Shown: positions 1-6,231 of the stretch, piece after piece
How positions within the stretch are numbered: position 1 is the stretch's first letter
How the letters are laid out: each line of letters opens with the position of its first letter
Assembly (NCBI GenBank): GCA_049273835.1
Contig: JBASRM010000375.1
Span: 1 to 15,297 of the forward strand
DNA: 15,297 nucleotides
Direction of reading: 5' to 3'
DNA from: Onstottus_A sp049273835
GTDB lineage: Bacteria > Acidobacteriota > Blastocatellia > UBA7656
Position numbers and translations under genes: made by a program
The notes under the pieces: model-generated
The model's input: the letters and a program-made list of their open reading frames with translations, nothing else
Told to the model about the DNA's origin: nothing
Database searches by the model: none

Positions 1-174
1 CAGCCGCCTTATGAGTACGTCTACGACAGGCTGCCGTTTGATGTCATCAGCGGAAGCTTGCGGGTGCGTCAACAAATTGAAACAGGAGAGAGCGTGGCTG
101 CCATCGAAGCGAGCTGGGTAGATGAACTCAATGAATTCGCCGAAACGCGGAAGCGATACTTGCTTTACGAATAG
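1..174 (+). CDS. C-terminal end of a NamZ-like exo-beta-N-acetylmuramidase (DUF1343), partial
   Basis: Reading frame 1 is open from the window edge to a TAG stop, giving 57 residues. The fragment starts PPYEYVYDRLPFDVISG and ends W-DELNEF-ETRKRYLLYE. This matches what I remember of the C-terminus of the DUF1343/NamZ family: a PPYEY...PFDII.G stretch, a helix with the R-Q-I-E-G pattern, then a final ..F...R..YLLY. Family members are exported enzymes that remove N-acetylmuramic acid from the non-reducing end of peptidoglycan fragments, so the role would be cell-wall turnover or recycling. The catalytic N-terminal domain lies outside the window, so activity and start cannot be judged. A short hairpin follows the stop directly. 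The family call rests on the tail pattern only. Confidence 0.72.
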   Translation, partial: QPPYEYVYDRLPFDVISGSLRVRQQIETGESVAAIEASWVDELNEFAETRKRYLLYE

Positions 175-178
175 AAAC

Positions 179-199
179 ACGGACCGTTGGATGGTCCGT
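179..199 (+). terminator. Possible hairpin terminator after the NamZ-like gene
   Basis: ACGGACC (179-185) can pair with GGTCCGT (193-199), a perfect 7-bp stem with a 7-nt loop, starting 5 nt after the TAG stop. No T-run follows, so it is not a canonical intrinsic terminator. It could be a weak terminator or an mRNA 3'-end stabiliser. Confidence 0.35.
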
Positions 200-307
200 T
201 GAACGAGCCTGAACGACGAAATATTGAAGATACCTGTTTGGGTCAGAGGTTTCAGCAGGAAGTCACCCTGAATTGCGCATTTCTTTTAGGCAAGGAAGGA
301 GGGCGCC

Positions 308-700
308 ATGCTTGAAATAATTGCAGCATCAACCGTCGCGGCGGCTCTGACAATTGTTTTTAAGAGTCATAAATCCGACTCTTCAAGGCTGATCGAGCCT
401 CGACCGACGATACAGACAATCGGCGTTCAGATAATCTGCGGTGACTGCTCCGGCAACGAAGATCGTCCTGTAAAAACCTACCTCAGCCGGGATGGCCTCT
501 GCGCACAATGTGGTGGGCGAAGCTACATTCTGGCATCACACCGATTTTCGCATGCCCAACAAATAATGATGGCTCGCCTCTTAGAAAAGAAGGACTCTTC
601 CGACAGATTTTGCCTCGAATCAGTCGGATCCCCCCAGAGACCCTGCACGACGCAAATCAACGCGGTGACAGCTTTAGGCAATTGGGGTCCGCTTTCGTAG
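308..700 (+). CDS. Small membrane-anchored zinc-ribbon protein
   Basis: A 130-residue protein. Residues 3-18 are a hydrophobic helix (IIAASTVAAALTIVF) that reads as an N-terminal membrane anchor or uncleaved signal. Two cysteine pairs, C44xxC47 and C65xxC68, are about 17 residues apart, as in a four-cysteine zinc ribbon, and the second knuckle reads CAQCGGRSYILAS. The start is secure: AAGGAGG lies five bases before the ATG. The region after about residue 98 is less protein-like and runs into a palindrome, with the TAG stop in the hairpin loop; the true protein may once have been shorter. No enzymatic residues are visible. A structural or adaptor role at the membrane is the most that can be inferred. 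Confidence 0.7.
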   Translation: MLEIIAASTVAAALTIVFKSHKSDSSRLIEPRPTIQTIGVQIICGDCSGNEDRPVKTYLSRDGLCAQCGGRSYILASHRFSHAQQIMMARLLEKKDSSDRFCLESVGSPQRPCTTQINAVTALGNWGPLS

Positions 701-766
701 CGGAACGGAGTCACCAAGATTCACAAAGGCTTTCTTCGTGCGACTTTCGGCCTTCGTGTCCTGGTG
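688..766. repeat. Extragenic inverted-repeat block between the zinc-ribbon and FmdE-like genes
   Basis: Two structures sit side by side. TCCGCT (688-693) pairs with AGCGGA (699-704) around a 5-nt loop that contains the stop of the upstream gene. Then CACCAAGATTCACAAAGGC (712-730) is an imperfect inverted match of GCCTTCGTGTCCTGGTG (750-766). Words of the CACCAAGGACACGAAGG type resemble dispersed extragenic repeats of some soil bacteria (recalled, not checked). The block might end transcription of the upstream gene. Confidence 0.5.
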
Positions 767-849
767 GCGGCGCGAGTTGCTGCTTAGACCAACGCACACT
801 CGCACCACTACCTCATATTGAATTAGTCGCATCCACCTCATCGGTGTTC

Positions 850-855
850 TATAAT
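850..855 (+). promoter_or_regulatory. Perfect -10 box just before the FmdE-like start
   Basis: TATAAT at 850-855 is followed by only nine bases before the ATG at 865. No Shine-Dalgarno sequence is visible there. TTGAAT at 818-823 is too far upstream (26 nt) to be the matching -35. Transcription starting about 7 nt after the -10 would begin at or next to the ATG, giving a leaderless mRNA. Confidence 0.5.
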
Positions 856-864
856 CGACGCTGG

Positions 865-1446
865 ATGGAACCTCTCGAGGAACTTCTTCAACGCGCCGAA
901 CACTCACACGGACACATGTGCGCGGGCCAGGTGCTCGGCGTGAGGATGGCGATGCTTGGGTGTGAGATCCTTGGGATCGAGGACCCGCGCGGCGTTGATC
1001 GCAAGAGTTTGATAGTGTTCGTCGAGATAGACCGATGTGCGGCCGATGCCGTCAACACCGTAACCGGCTGCAGGCTTGGCAAGCGCACGCTGAAGTACTA
1101 CGACTACGGTAAGCTTGCCGCTACATTCCTCAACGTCAAGACCGGTGATGCGGTTCGAGTCGTCGCGCTCGATTCCTCACGCGAAGCAGCCGACTGCGCA
1201 TTCCCCGAAGTCGAGAACAGATACGAACGCCAGCTTCGCGCCTACAAGCTTCTGCCTGTTGAAGAACTCTTCAAAGTCGAACGGGTCAAAGTAACGGTTC
1301 CGGCCCAGGATCAGCCTGGGAGGCCAGTTTCAAGGGTGCAGTGCGATAAATGCGGAGAAGGCATAAACGACCGCCGCGAGGTCACGCTCGACGGCCGCAC
1401 CCTTTGTCGCTCGTGCGCCGGTGAGTCCTACTACCAGAAGATCTGA
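865..1446 (+). CDS. FmdE-family protein with C-terminal zinc ribbon
   Basis: A 193-residue protein with the signature of the FmdE/FwdE family, named after formylmethanofuran dehydrogenase subunit E. The N-terminal motif H15-G-H17-M-C19-A-G21-QVLG-V-R27 matches the family's HxHxCxGxxLGxR. A second block, D56RC58-AADAVNTVTGC69-RLGKRTL, matches its conserved CxxDAVxxxTGCxxGKR. These Cys/His residues are expected to bind metal. The C-terminal tail carries C160xxC163 and C181xxC184, a DksA-like zinc ribbon often fused to this family. Outside methanogens the function is poorly defined; links to molybdenum/tungsten enzymes and metal handling have been proposed. The frame is open further upstream, but this ATG directly precedes the family motif and is the only sensible start. 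It has no visible ribosome binding site. Confidence 0.88.
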   Translation: MEPLEELLQRAEHSHGHMCAGQVLGVRMAMLGCEILGIEDPRGVDRKSLIVFVEIDRCAADAVNTVTGCRLGKRTLKYYDYGKLAATFLNVKTGDAVRVVALDSSREAADCAFPEVENRYERQLRAYKLLPVEELFKVERVKVTVPAQDQPGRPVSRVQCDKCGEGINDRREVTLDGRTLCRSCAGESYYQKI

Positions 1447-1583
1447 ATCTCCAGGACCATTGTCGAATGTCATGGAGCATTCCGCGTCGATCGGCGTCTA
1501 ATCCCTGGCATTCCCAAATACCACTAAGAGTGATGTGCTTCATTCATATCCTACCGCCGCAGCAGCAAGAGGCAAGCTGTTCT

Positions 1584-2648
1584 TCACTTCACACCATTTG
1601 GCGGGTTCAAATACTTTGCAAGAAAGCGATATATCTCCGCCCGCGATTCCTTCGCAAGCTTCGTATCCAACCGGTTGAAAGCGTGACCGCCTGCCGCGTT
1701 TTGATAAATCTTGTATTCGAACTGCTTCCCCGCCGCCTTCAATGCCGCGATCAGATGCTCGACCTCAAGCACATTCACGTCTTCGTCGTTGGTGTTGGTA
1801 TGAATCAGCAATGGCGTCTGAAGCTTCTCGGCGTTCCAGGCGGGCGAGCGCTTGCGATATTCGTTGACGTTCTCGTCGGCTGACTTTCCGATATGATAAG
1901 GGGCCGAGAACAGCTCGCGATAGCCCTGGCTCTTGTAGCCCATCCGCGCGACCAGATCACTCACCGGCACTCCGGCATAAGCCACCTTGAAGTCCTTCGG
2001 ATGATCGAAAATATTCATCAAGGTGATCAGCCCGCCGTGGCTCCATCCCATGATACCCACTCGCTCCGGATCTACATTTGGGTGCGTCTCAAGCATCAAC
2101 TGCTTGCCGGCAAACACGTCGTCAACTTCCAATCCACCATAGTCGATCAACCGCCAGAACTCCCGTCCGTAGCCTGTACTCCCGCGGTAGTCGGGCGCGA
2201 CCACCGCGTAGCCCTGTTCGACCAGCTCGCGCACGATGTGCACCGCGCTCGTTTCGAAGTTGGCGTGCACACCTCCATGCGCATAGACCAGAAGCGGTAC
2301 TTTGCCGGAGGCAGCGTACCTCTTCGGAATGAAGGTGTACGCGGTGATGATCACCGGGTTGCCCGCGCCCTGTCCGGTGGGATTGGGAATCACGCGCGGA
2401 GGCGGACCGGTGTAACGGACCTTGTCTACCACCGCGACATCGTCCAGCGCCCGCATCCACATCAAGTCGTCGATGTCTTTCGACAACGACTGTTGAAGGA
2501 AACTGAGAGCTTCTTCGAGCGCGCGCAATCGATCTTGCACGGGATCGGGAGCCGGCGCCGGAGGCCGTTGTTGGGATAGCGCGATGGCTGGGATCACCAG
2601 GAGTAAAGCAATCACGAGAGATGTTCTCGCTGCTTGTTTCAAACGCAT
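1584..2648 (-). CDS. Secreted S9-type alpha/beta hydrolase (prolyl oligopeptidase-like)
   Basis: A 354-residue protein. Residues 1-25 are a typical signal peptide: MRLKQAARTS, then a run of L/V/I/A, then AIALSQ. A Pro-rich linker and a helix (38-66) come next, then an alpha/beta hydrolase domain from about 97. G201-W-S203-H-G-G is the nucleophile elbow, D288 in the HTNTNDEDV segment is the likely acid, and H322 in AAGGHAF the base. HGG at 124-126 and DYRGSTGYG at 153-161 are typical of peptidase family S9C. The beta-propeller that normally precedes the domain is missing, so it could be an esterase rather than a peptidase. This ATG is chosen because it begins the signal peptide and AAGGAAG lies just upstream; the in-frame extension to 2753 reads through a repeat and looks non-coding. 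Confidence 0.85.
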   Translation of the reverse strand: MRLKQAARTSLVIALLLVIPAIALSQQRPPAPAPDPVQDRLRALEEALSFLQQSLSKDIDDLMWMRALDDVAVVDKVRYTGPPPRVIPNPTGQGAGNPVIITAYTFIPKRYAASGKVPLLVYAHGGVHANFETSAVHIVRELVEQGYAVVAPDYRGSTGYGREFWRLIDYGGLEVDDVFAGKQLMLETHPNVDPERVGIMGWSHGGLITLMNIFDHPKDFKVAYAGVPVSDLVARMGYKSQGYRELFSAPYHIGKSADENVNEYRKRSPAWNAEKLQTPLLIHTNTNDEDVNVLEVEHLIAALKAAGKQFEYKIYQNAAGGHAFNRLDTKLAKESRAEIYRFLAKYLNPPNGVK

Positions 2649-2654
2649 GGCCGC

Positions 2655-2706
2655 TTCCTTTCGTTCTTTGCGAGCTTCGCGTCTCTTTCGCCTTTGCGTG
2701 AAAGGT
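2655..2706. repeat. Degenerate TTTGCG/AAAGACGC-type short repeats
   Basis: Words such as CTTTGCG, CTTCGCG and CTTTCGC recur about every nine bases (on the - strand, GCAAAG-, GCGAAAG-, GCGAAG-type words). Similar GCAAAGACGCAAAG strings occur between genes in several soil phyla (recalled, not checked). The end of this stretch supplies the purine-rich ribosome binding site of the S9 hydrolase. Confidence 0.4.
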
Positions 2707-2765
2707 GCCTCACGCAGAATGGCCGAATCCGGAAGACCGTTAGACTCCTCCACTGCCTCACTAAC

Positions 2766-3812
2766 TCAGTTAGCGAGGCCAGAGTTTACTAGAGGAATTA
2801 CCTCTTCAGCAAAACGCTCCATCTCTTCCATCATCGGGCTCATTTGCATTAGAAATATCTCGACGCCGGCTTTTCGAAACTCGATTATGCGCTCGGCGAT
2901 CTGCTCGGCGGTTCCGGTGAGCCCGGTCCTCAAACCGCGGTTCGACACGCTGTAGTCACGCAGAGACAGCTCACGTTCCAGCTTGCTTTGGGTAGTGAAA
3001 TCCTTAAAACCAAAATAACCGGCAGTATCCTTCACTTCGCAGATGCGATCTATTTCCCGCTTCACTTCATCGTCGCTCTTCCGGCAAATGACGTAAGCCG
3101 CGATCCCGTAGGTCATCGACCGCACCCCGAGCTCTCGCCGTCGCCGTTCCATCTCCTCAACCTTCGGCCGAACATTGTCTGGCGGATCGCCGTGCATCAG
3201 ATAGCCGTCGCAGAAACTGGATATCATTCGCTTGGCATCTTCGGACTCACCCCCGGCATAAAGCATCGGCCACGGTTTGCTTACCGGTTTTGGTTCGAGA
3301 TGCGCCTTTTCGACTTTGAAATAGCGCCCGTCATAGCTGAACTCCTCTTCGGTCCACATCCCGCGCATCACTTCGAGAAACTCACGAGTACGTTCGTAGC
3401 GCTCGTCGTGACCAACCCAGGTGCCGCCGTATTCGCGCATTTCCTGCTCCCACCAGGCGGAGACAATGTTGAGGCTGAAGCGTCCGTTTGATATGTGATC
3501 GATGTTCGCGGACATCTTCGCGGTGATTGCCGGAAGCCGGAATCCGGGTCGAATGGCATTCATCAATTCGACCTTCTCGGTTACCGACGCGATCGCGGCA
3601 GCTGTTGTCCAACACTCCAGCACCGGCGCTGTCGCGCCCTTGATGTCGTTGAGATTCAGCTCCGCCAGCAGCGTTATGTCAAAGCCGATTTTCTCGGCCC
3701 GTTGCGCAAGCCGCTTGTTGTACTCGAAGGTGGCCTGCATTTGCTCGTCTTCGACGTTGCGAAGCCAACCTCCGAATATCGGCATCCAGAATCCGAAGCG
3801 TACCTTCTGCAT
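2766..3812 (-). CDS. LLM-class flavin-dependent monooxygenase, SfnG/SsuD-like
   Basis: A 348-residue protein of the luciferase-like monooxygenase fold, about the usual length. The segment IDHISNGRFSLNIVSAWW (104-121) is the hallmark of the SsuD/SfnG/RutA-type branch, with the family's N-I-V-S-G/A-W FMN/substrate loop. H135-DERYE-R continues the pattern, as do LEPKPVSKPWPMLYAGG (172-188) and GLTGTAEQIAERI near the C-terminus. Relatives use FMNH2 and O2 to oxidise organosulfur compounds (alkanesulfonates, dimethylsulfone) or open pyrimidine rings; they need a separate flavin reductase, which is not in this window. The opening FGFWMPIFGGW resembles SfnG more than SsuD. GGGAG lies about six bases before the ATG. 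The S9 hydrolase starts 117 bp downstream, so co-transcription is possible. The substrate cannot be told from sequence. Confidence 0.87.
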   Translation of the reverse strand: MQKVRFGFWMPIFGGWLRNVEDEQMQATFEYNKRLAQRAEKIGFDITLLAELNLNDIKGATAPVLECWTTAAAIASVTEKVELMNAIRPGFRLPAITAKMSANIDHISNGRFSLNIVSAWWEQEMREYGGTWVGHDERYERTREFLEVMRGMWTEEEFSYDGRYFKVEKAHLEPKPVSKPWPMLYAGGESEDAKRMISSFCDGYLMHGDPPDNVRPKVEEMERRRRELGVRSMTYGIAAYVICRKSDDEVKREIDRICEVKDTAGYFGFKDFTTQSKLERELSLRDYSVSNRGLRTGLTGTAEQIAERIIEFRKAGVEIFLMQMSPMMEEMERFAEEVIPLVNSGLAN

Positions 3813-3830
3813 TGGTGATCTCCCGCTTTA

Positions 3831-3920
3831 ACCGCAGGGGACGCAGTTCGTAGTACCGCATTCACTCAGCGATACGAACCTCCGCATAAATGCGGTACTA
3901 CAAATTGCGCCCTCTGCGGT
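3831..3920. repeat. Nested inverted-repeat element (about 90 bp)
   Basis: The outer arms ACCGCAGGGGACGCA (3831-3845) and TGCGCCCTCTGCGGT (3906-3920) pair at 13 of 15 positions. The inner arms GTAGTACCGCAT (3850-3861) and ATGCGGTACTAC (3890-3901) are a perfect 12-bp match. The right half also holds the small palindrome CCGCAT-AA-ATGCGG (3882-3895). It fills most of the gap between the ATP-grasp gene and the monooxygenase gene. It has no coding capacity and looks like a miniature dispersed element. Confidence 0.75.
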
Positions 3921-3945
3921 GATAAGTTCTAACACAGGCTACTAT

Positions 3946-5190
3946 TCAGCAAGCACAGTAGTATTGCTTCTTCGCAAACAAGCTTTCGAGCATTTGAACA
4001 AACGGCAACGGGTCGTCAACCGACAACACCGCATCGACGATCTCATTCTTCGAATCCGCCGAGCCGCTGATAAGACTTCGCCAGTCGTCGCGCGTTAGGG
4101 TCGTCTCATCAACTCCGCCCCTTTCTCGCCGCAGCGCAATGTAGTCCTTCAAATACACCCATCGCATCGGATCCTGCTGGCGCCCTGCGGGTTCGACATC
4201 TCCGTACACCGCATCCGCATAAGCCAGCCAAGGCAAATCGATGCCGGCACCGATCGGCAACCCGATCCATTTCCACACTCGTGTATTGATGTCCAGCAGC
4301 TTAAAGTCACCACTCGGTTCGTCGTAGATGAATTCGACTTCGCTTATCCCGTGATAGCCGAACTGGTTGAGTATGTCGACGCCGCGTTCGACAATCTCAT
4401 CGACGAATCGTGAATCGACAAGACAGGCAGTGCCGAAGCCGGGCGGATACTGCTCGAGTTTGCGTCCGACAAACACGCCCCTGGCTTTGCCATCGCGACC
4501 GATATAGCTGCATAGCGAGTAAAAGCTGTCGACACCCGCGCCGACTATCTCCTGCGCGAGCAACGGATGATGAGAGGCACGCGCGCACAATGAGAGAAAC
4601 TCTTCGCGGGACTCCGCTCGCAGCACCTTCTCGCCAAACTCATTAGTGAATTCGCGTTGAAGGGCCGGCTTCACAATGCAGGGAAAGCTGATTTGCGTTG
4701 CGACCCGCTCCGCACTCTGTTCGCCAACATAGAAAGTTCGCGGTATCGGGATCCGCCGCTCTTCACACTTGCGATACAACAGGTTCTTGTCGAGGATTCG
4801 CTCGACCGTGTCAATGTCGGAAAAGGGCAGAATAAAATACTCGCCGAGCTCAGTCGCGTGACGCGCTACCGCAAACACCCACTCATCGAGACAGGGAAAA
4901 AGCACGGCCTTTTTATCCAGCGCCGCGCCGATCTCCATCAGCAGATCGATAAAACCGCGTTCGTCATCCAGCGGATAAGGGCAGCGGCCAGCGAGTGTCG
5001 TGAAACGGGAATGCAAGCCGTAGCCGCCCTCATCGCGATCGAGGCCGATGACTGGAACGCCTCGTCTGCCCAGCGATCGAGACACCGCAAGTCCAGTGAT
5101 ATGACAATTGAAGACCAGTGCCGCAGGCATCTCGGACACATTGATTCTGTCACGGACGGCTGCGACAAGCTCGCGGAAATCGTCGATCAT
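3946..5190 (-). CDS. ATP-grasp family carboxylate-amine ligase
   Basis: A 414-residue protein with three-part ATP-grasp architecture. A Rossmann-like pre-ATP-grasp domain comes first (residues 24-130: ALVFNCHITGLAVSRSLGRRGVPVIGLD). The nucleotide-binding core follows: K135 in ILDKNLLY, K174 in FPCIVKP, the E-I-V hinge at 214-216, E286 in SEVEFIYD, and D300-I-N302-TR near the magnesium site. Such enzymes join a carboxylate to an amine through an acyl-phosphate. The LLDINTRVWKWIGLPIGAG segment is like that of uncharacterised relatives near D-aspartate ligase and carbamoyl-phosphate-type enzymes; the substrate is unknown. The last residues are YYCAC, an unusual exposed CxC end. A TTG three codons upstream (5199) is an alternative start; neither has a strong ribosome binding site. 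A zinc-ribbon gene lies 55 bp upstream on the same strand. Confidence 0.83.
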   Translation of the reverse strand: MIDDFRELVAAVRDRINVSEMPAALVFNCHITGLAVSRSLGRRGVPVIGLDRDEGGYGLHSRFTTLAGRCPYPLDDERGFIDLLMEIGAALDKKAVLFPCLDEWVFAVARHATELGEYFILPFSDIDTVERILDKNLLYRKCEERRIPIPRTFYVGEQSAERVATQISFPCIVKPALQREFTNEFGEKVLRAESREEFLSLCARASHHPLLAQEIVGAGVDSFYSLCSYIGRDGKARGVFVGRKLEQYPPGFGTACLVDSRFVDEIVERGVDILNQFGYHGISEVEFIYDEPSGDFKLLDINTRVWKWIGLPIGAGIDLPWLAYADAVYGDVEPAGRQQDPMRWVYLKDYIALRRERGGVDETTLTRDDWRSLISGSADSKNEIVDAVLSVDDPLPFVQMLESLFAKKQYYCAC

Positions 5191-5245
5191 GCTCTGCAAT
5201 GTTAGCCTGAGGATACGCGATTCGAAAGCAGCTCGGCTCGAGGCA

Positions 5246-5440
5246 CTAGGTTCTTCGAACCAGATTGGACGCGCCGCACGATTCGCATTCTACGGCCTTC
5301 TCTGCTGCTTCAGGCTCGTAGAAGATCGTGCAAGTGTCCTCGCCGCAGCCCGCGCAAGTCCATCGCACGGCTGGCAGCTCGGCGTGAATCAATTTGATTA
5401 CTTCGCCCTTGACCTTATATGTGCTGACCTCGTCATCCAT
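5246..5440 (-). CDS. Small double-CxxC zinc-ribbon protein
   Basis: A 64-residue acidic protein with C29-A-G-C32, an extra C37, and C52-E-S-C55, which fits one zinc ribbon. The stretch between the knuckles (TIFYEPEAAEKAVE) looks like genuine protein, and no signal or membrane segment is present. The frame is open to another ATG at 5485 (79 residues); I prefer 5440 because the extra N-terminus is Arg/Ser-rich and less protein-like. Neither start has a good ribosome binding site. It lies 55 bp upstream of the ATP-grasp gene on the same strand and could be its partner, for example a carrier or regulatory subunit, but nothing in the sequence proves this. Confidence 0.55.
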   Translation of the reverse strand: MDDEVSTYKVKGEVIKLIHAELPAVRWTCAGCGEDTCTIFYEPEAAEKAVECESCGASNLVRRT

Positions 5441-5563
5441 AGCTGCTAAGCCAATCGAACGGGTGCTGTTCTCACGGCGACACATTAACCCGCAGGGCTG
5501 TTGCTTAGCAAGGAAATGGCTTTCAGTGGGAGGGCCTGCGTCCCGAGGGATGCCCGAGAGTAG

Positions 5564-5583
5564 CCCAGCAATTCATTGCTGGG
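5564..5583. repeat. Palindrome CCCAGCAAT-TC-ATTGCTGGG
   Basis: Perfect 9-bp arms with a 2-nt spacer. It is preceded by TAG and lies between CCCGAGGG-type words (5542-5551) and GTCCCGGAGGGA (5607-5618). It has the same layout as the palindrome at 5645. Confidence 0.8.
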
Positions 5584-5644
5584 GAAGCTACAGCGCGTAG
5601 CCCCGGTCCCGGAGGGAACGGCCGAATGTCGCCGGTCCTGCGTA

Positions 5645-5664
5645 CCCACCGATAAATCGGTGGG
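5645..5664. repeat. Palindrome CCCACCGAT-AA-ATCGGTGGG
   Basis: Perfect 9-bp arms with an AA spacer, followed by CTA, and with CTCCGGGAGG shortly after (5681-5690). Only the CCCA/TGGG ends are shared with the palindrome at 5564; the inner arm sequence differs. This shows a conserved form with a variable core. Confidence 0.8.
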
Positions 5665-5778
5665 CTATTTTCGGCCCTCTCTCCGGGAGGAAGACCAGCA
5701 GATTGTACAGTTCGCGCGGGAGGAAAGCCCCGACCAATTAATAGTTCGACCAAACAATTTCGCAGGCGCAAACACACT

Positions 5779-5887
5779 GCGGCCTTACCCGCGCAGCATT
5801 AGGAGCGAAGTCGCCTGCGTTAGGTTGCCAGCAAGCTACTCCGGGCTTACGCCCGCAGTATTAGCGTCGAAGTCGCCTGCGTTCTGC
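5779..5887. repeat. 62-bp direct repeats, left block (copies 1 and 2)
   Basis: Copy 1 (5779-5840) and the truncated copy 2 (5841-5887) share GC(A/T)TTAG, CGAAGTCGCCTGCGTT and CCG(G)GCTTAC words at a 62-bp period. Copy 2 is cut after CGCCTGCGTT, where the hairpin cluster begins. Within the unit, CGGGC-TTAC-GCCCG can form a small hairpin. No reading frame is kept across copies. Confidence 0.75.
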
Positions 5888-5891
5888 GTCT

Positions 5892-6052
5892 GAACTCCGT
5901 TAGGAGTTCCATGTTTATAGTAGCGAGATGTGGAGAGGACGCGAACTCCGTCAGGAGTTCAATGTGCCCATAATCACAAGCACATTTCACCCCTAACGGG
6001 GTGAGCACCTGCGCGCCTCGATGGCTATAAACATGCAACCACTACGTGGTTG
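5892..6052. repeat. Cluster of four hairpins in opposed orientations with ATGTTTATAG tags
   Basis: Hairpin 1 is GAACTCC-GTTA-GGAGTTC (5892-5909), followed by ATGTTTATAG (5911-5920). Hairpin 2 is GAACTCC-GTCA-GGAGTTC (5943-5960), followed by AATGTG. Hairpin 3 is TCACCCC-TAAC-GGGGTGA (5987-6004), preceded by CACATTT. Hairpin 4 is CAACCAC-TAC-GTGGTTG (6036-6052), preceded by CTATAAACAT (6025-6034), the exact reverse complement of the tag. Hairpins 1-2 and 3-4 thus point at each other. Palindromes followed by this tag resemble a dispersed repeat family I remember from several phyla (not checked). Confidence 0.8.
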
Positions 6053-6056
6053 AACT

Positions 6057-6231
6057 CCGGGCTTACGCGCGCAGCATTAGGACCGAAGTCGCCTGCGTTA
6101 GGTTGATAGCAAGCTACTCCGGGCTGACGTCCGGAGCATTCATGGGTTTTCCAGTTGCGTTAGGTTGATAGCAAGCTACCGCGGGCTTATGTCCGCAGCA
6201 TTGGGCTTCGGTACACGCATCGGCTACTGAG
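6057..6231. repeat. 62-bp direct repeats, right block (copies 3 to 5)
   Basis: Copies begin at 6057, 6119 and 6181, exactly 62 bp apart. All contain (C/G)CGGGCT(T/G)A and GCA(G/T)CATT- or GAGCATT-like words; copies 3 and 4 share TGCGTTAGGTTGATAGCAAG. Copy 4 differs most in its centre (CATGGGTTTTCCAG) and copy 5 decays after about 50 bp. Confidence 0.75.

Larger units (their letters stand above)
5486..6223. other. Non-coding, repeat-dense interval
   Basis: About 740 bp with no convincing gene on either strand; the open frames here are short and cross the palindromes. It holds two GCCC/GGGC palindromes (5564-5583, 5645-5664), a 62-bp direct-repeat array (5779-5887 and 6057-6231) and a hairpin cluster (5892-6052). 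It looks like a landing and expansion site for small repeats rather than a regulatory region of one gene. Confidence 0.75.

Noticed and set aside
818..855. Full sigma-70 promoter TTGAAT...TATAAT before the FmdE-like gene
   Set aside because: The spacing is 26 bp, far outside the usual 16-18. Only the -10 part is retained as a feature.
508..864. Upstream extension of the FmdE-like reading frame
   Set aside because: This part overlaps the zinc-ribbon gene in another frame, crosses inverted repeats, and has no family resemblance. The FmdE motif begins right after the ATG at 865.
1893..2579. 228-codon + strand frame opposite the S9 hydrolase
   Set aside because: It is antisense to a gene with an intact catalytic triad; composition is typical of a complementary frame.
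2649..2753. N-terminal extension of the S9 hydrolase
   Set aside because: The added residues are Arg/Lys/Glu-rich, come from a degenerate repeat, and would bury the signal peptide.
5523..6038. Short frames on both strands in the repeat island (for example 5523-5777 and 5576-5893)
   Set aside because: They run through palindromes, have Arg/Pro/Ser-rich low-quality composition and lack ribosome binding sites.
5779..6231. CRISPR-like array
   Set aside because: Repeats are 62 bp, directly adjacent with no unique spacers, diverged from each other, and no cas gene is present.
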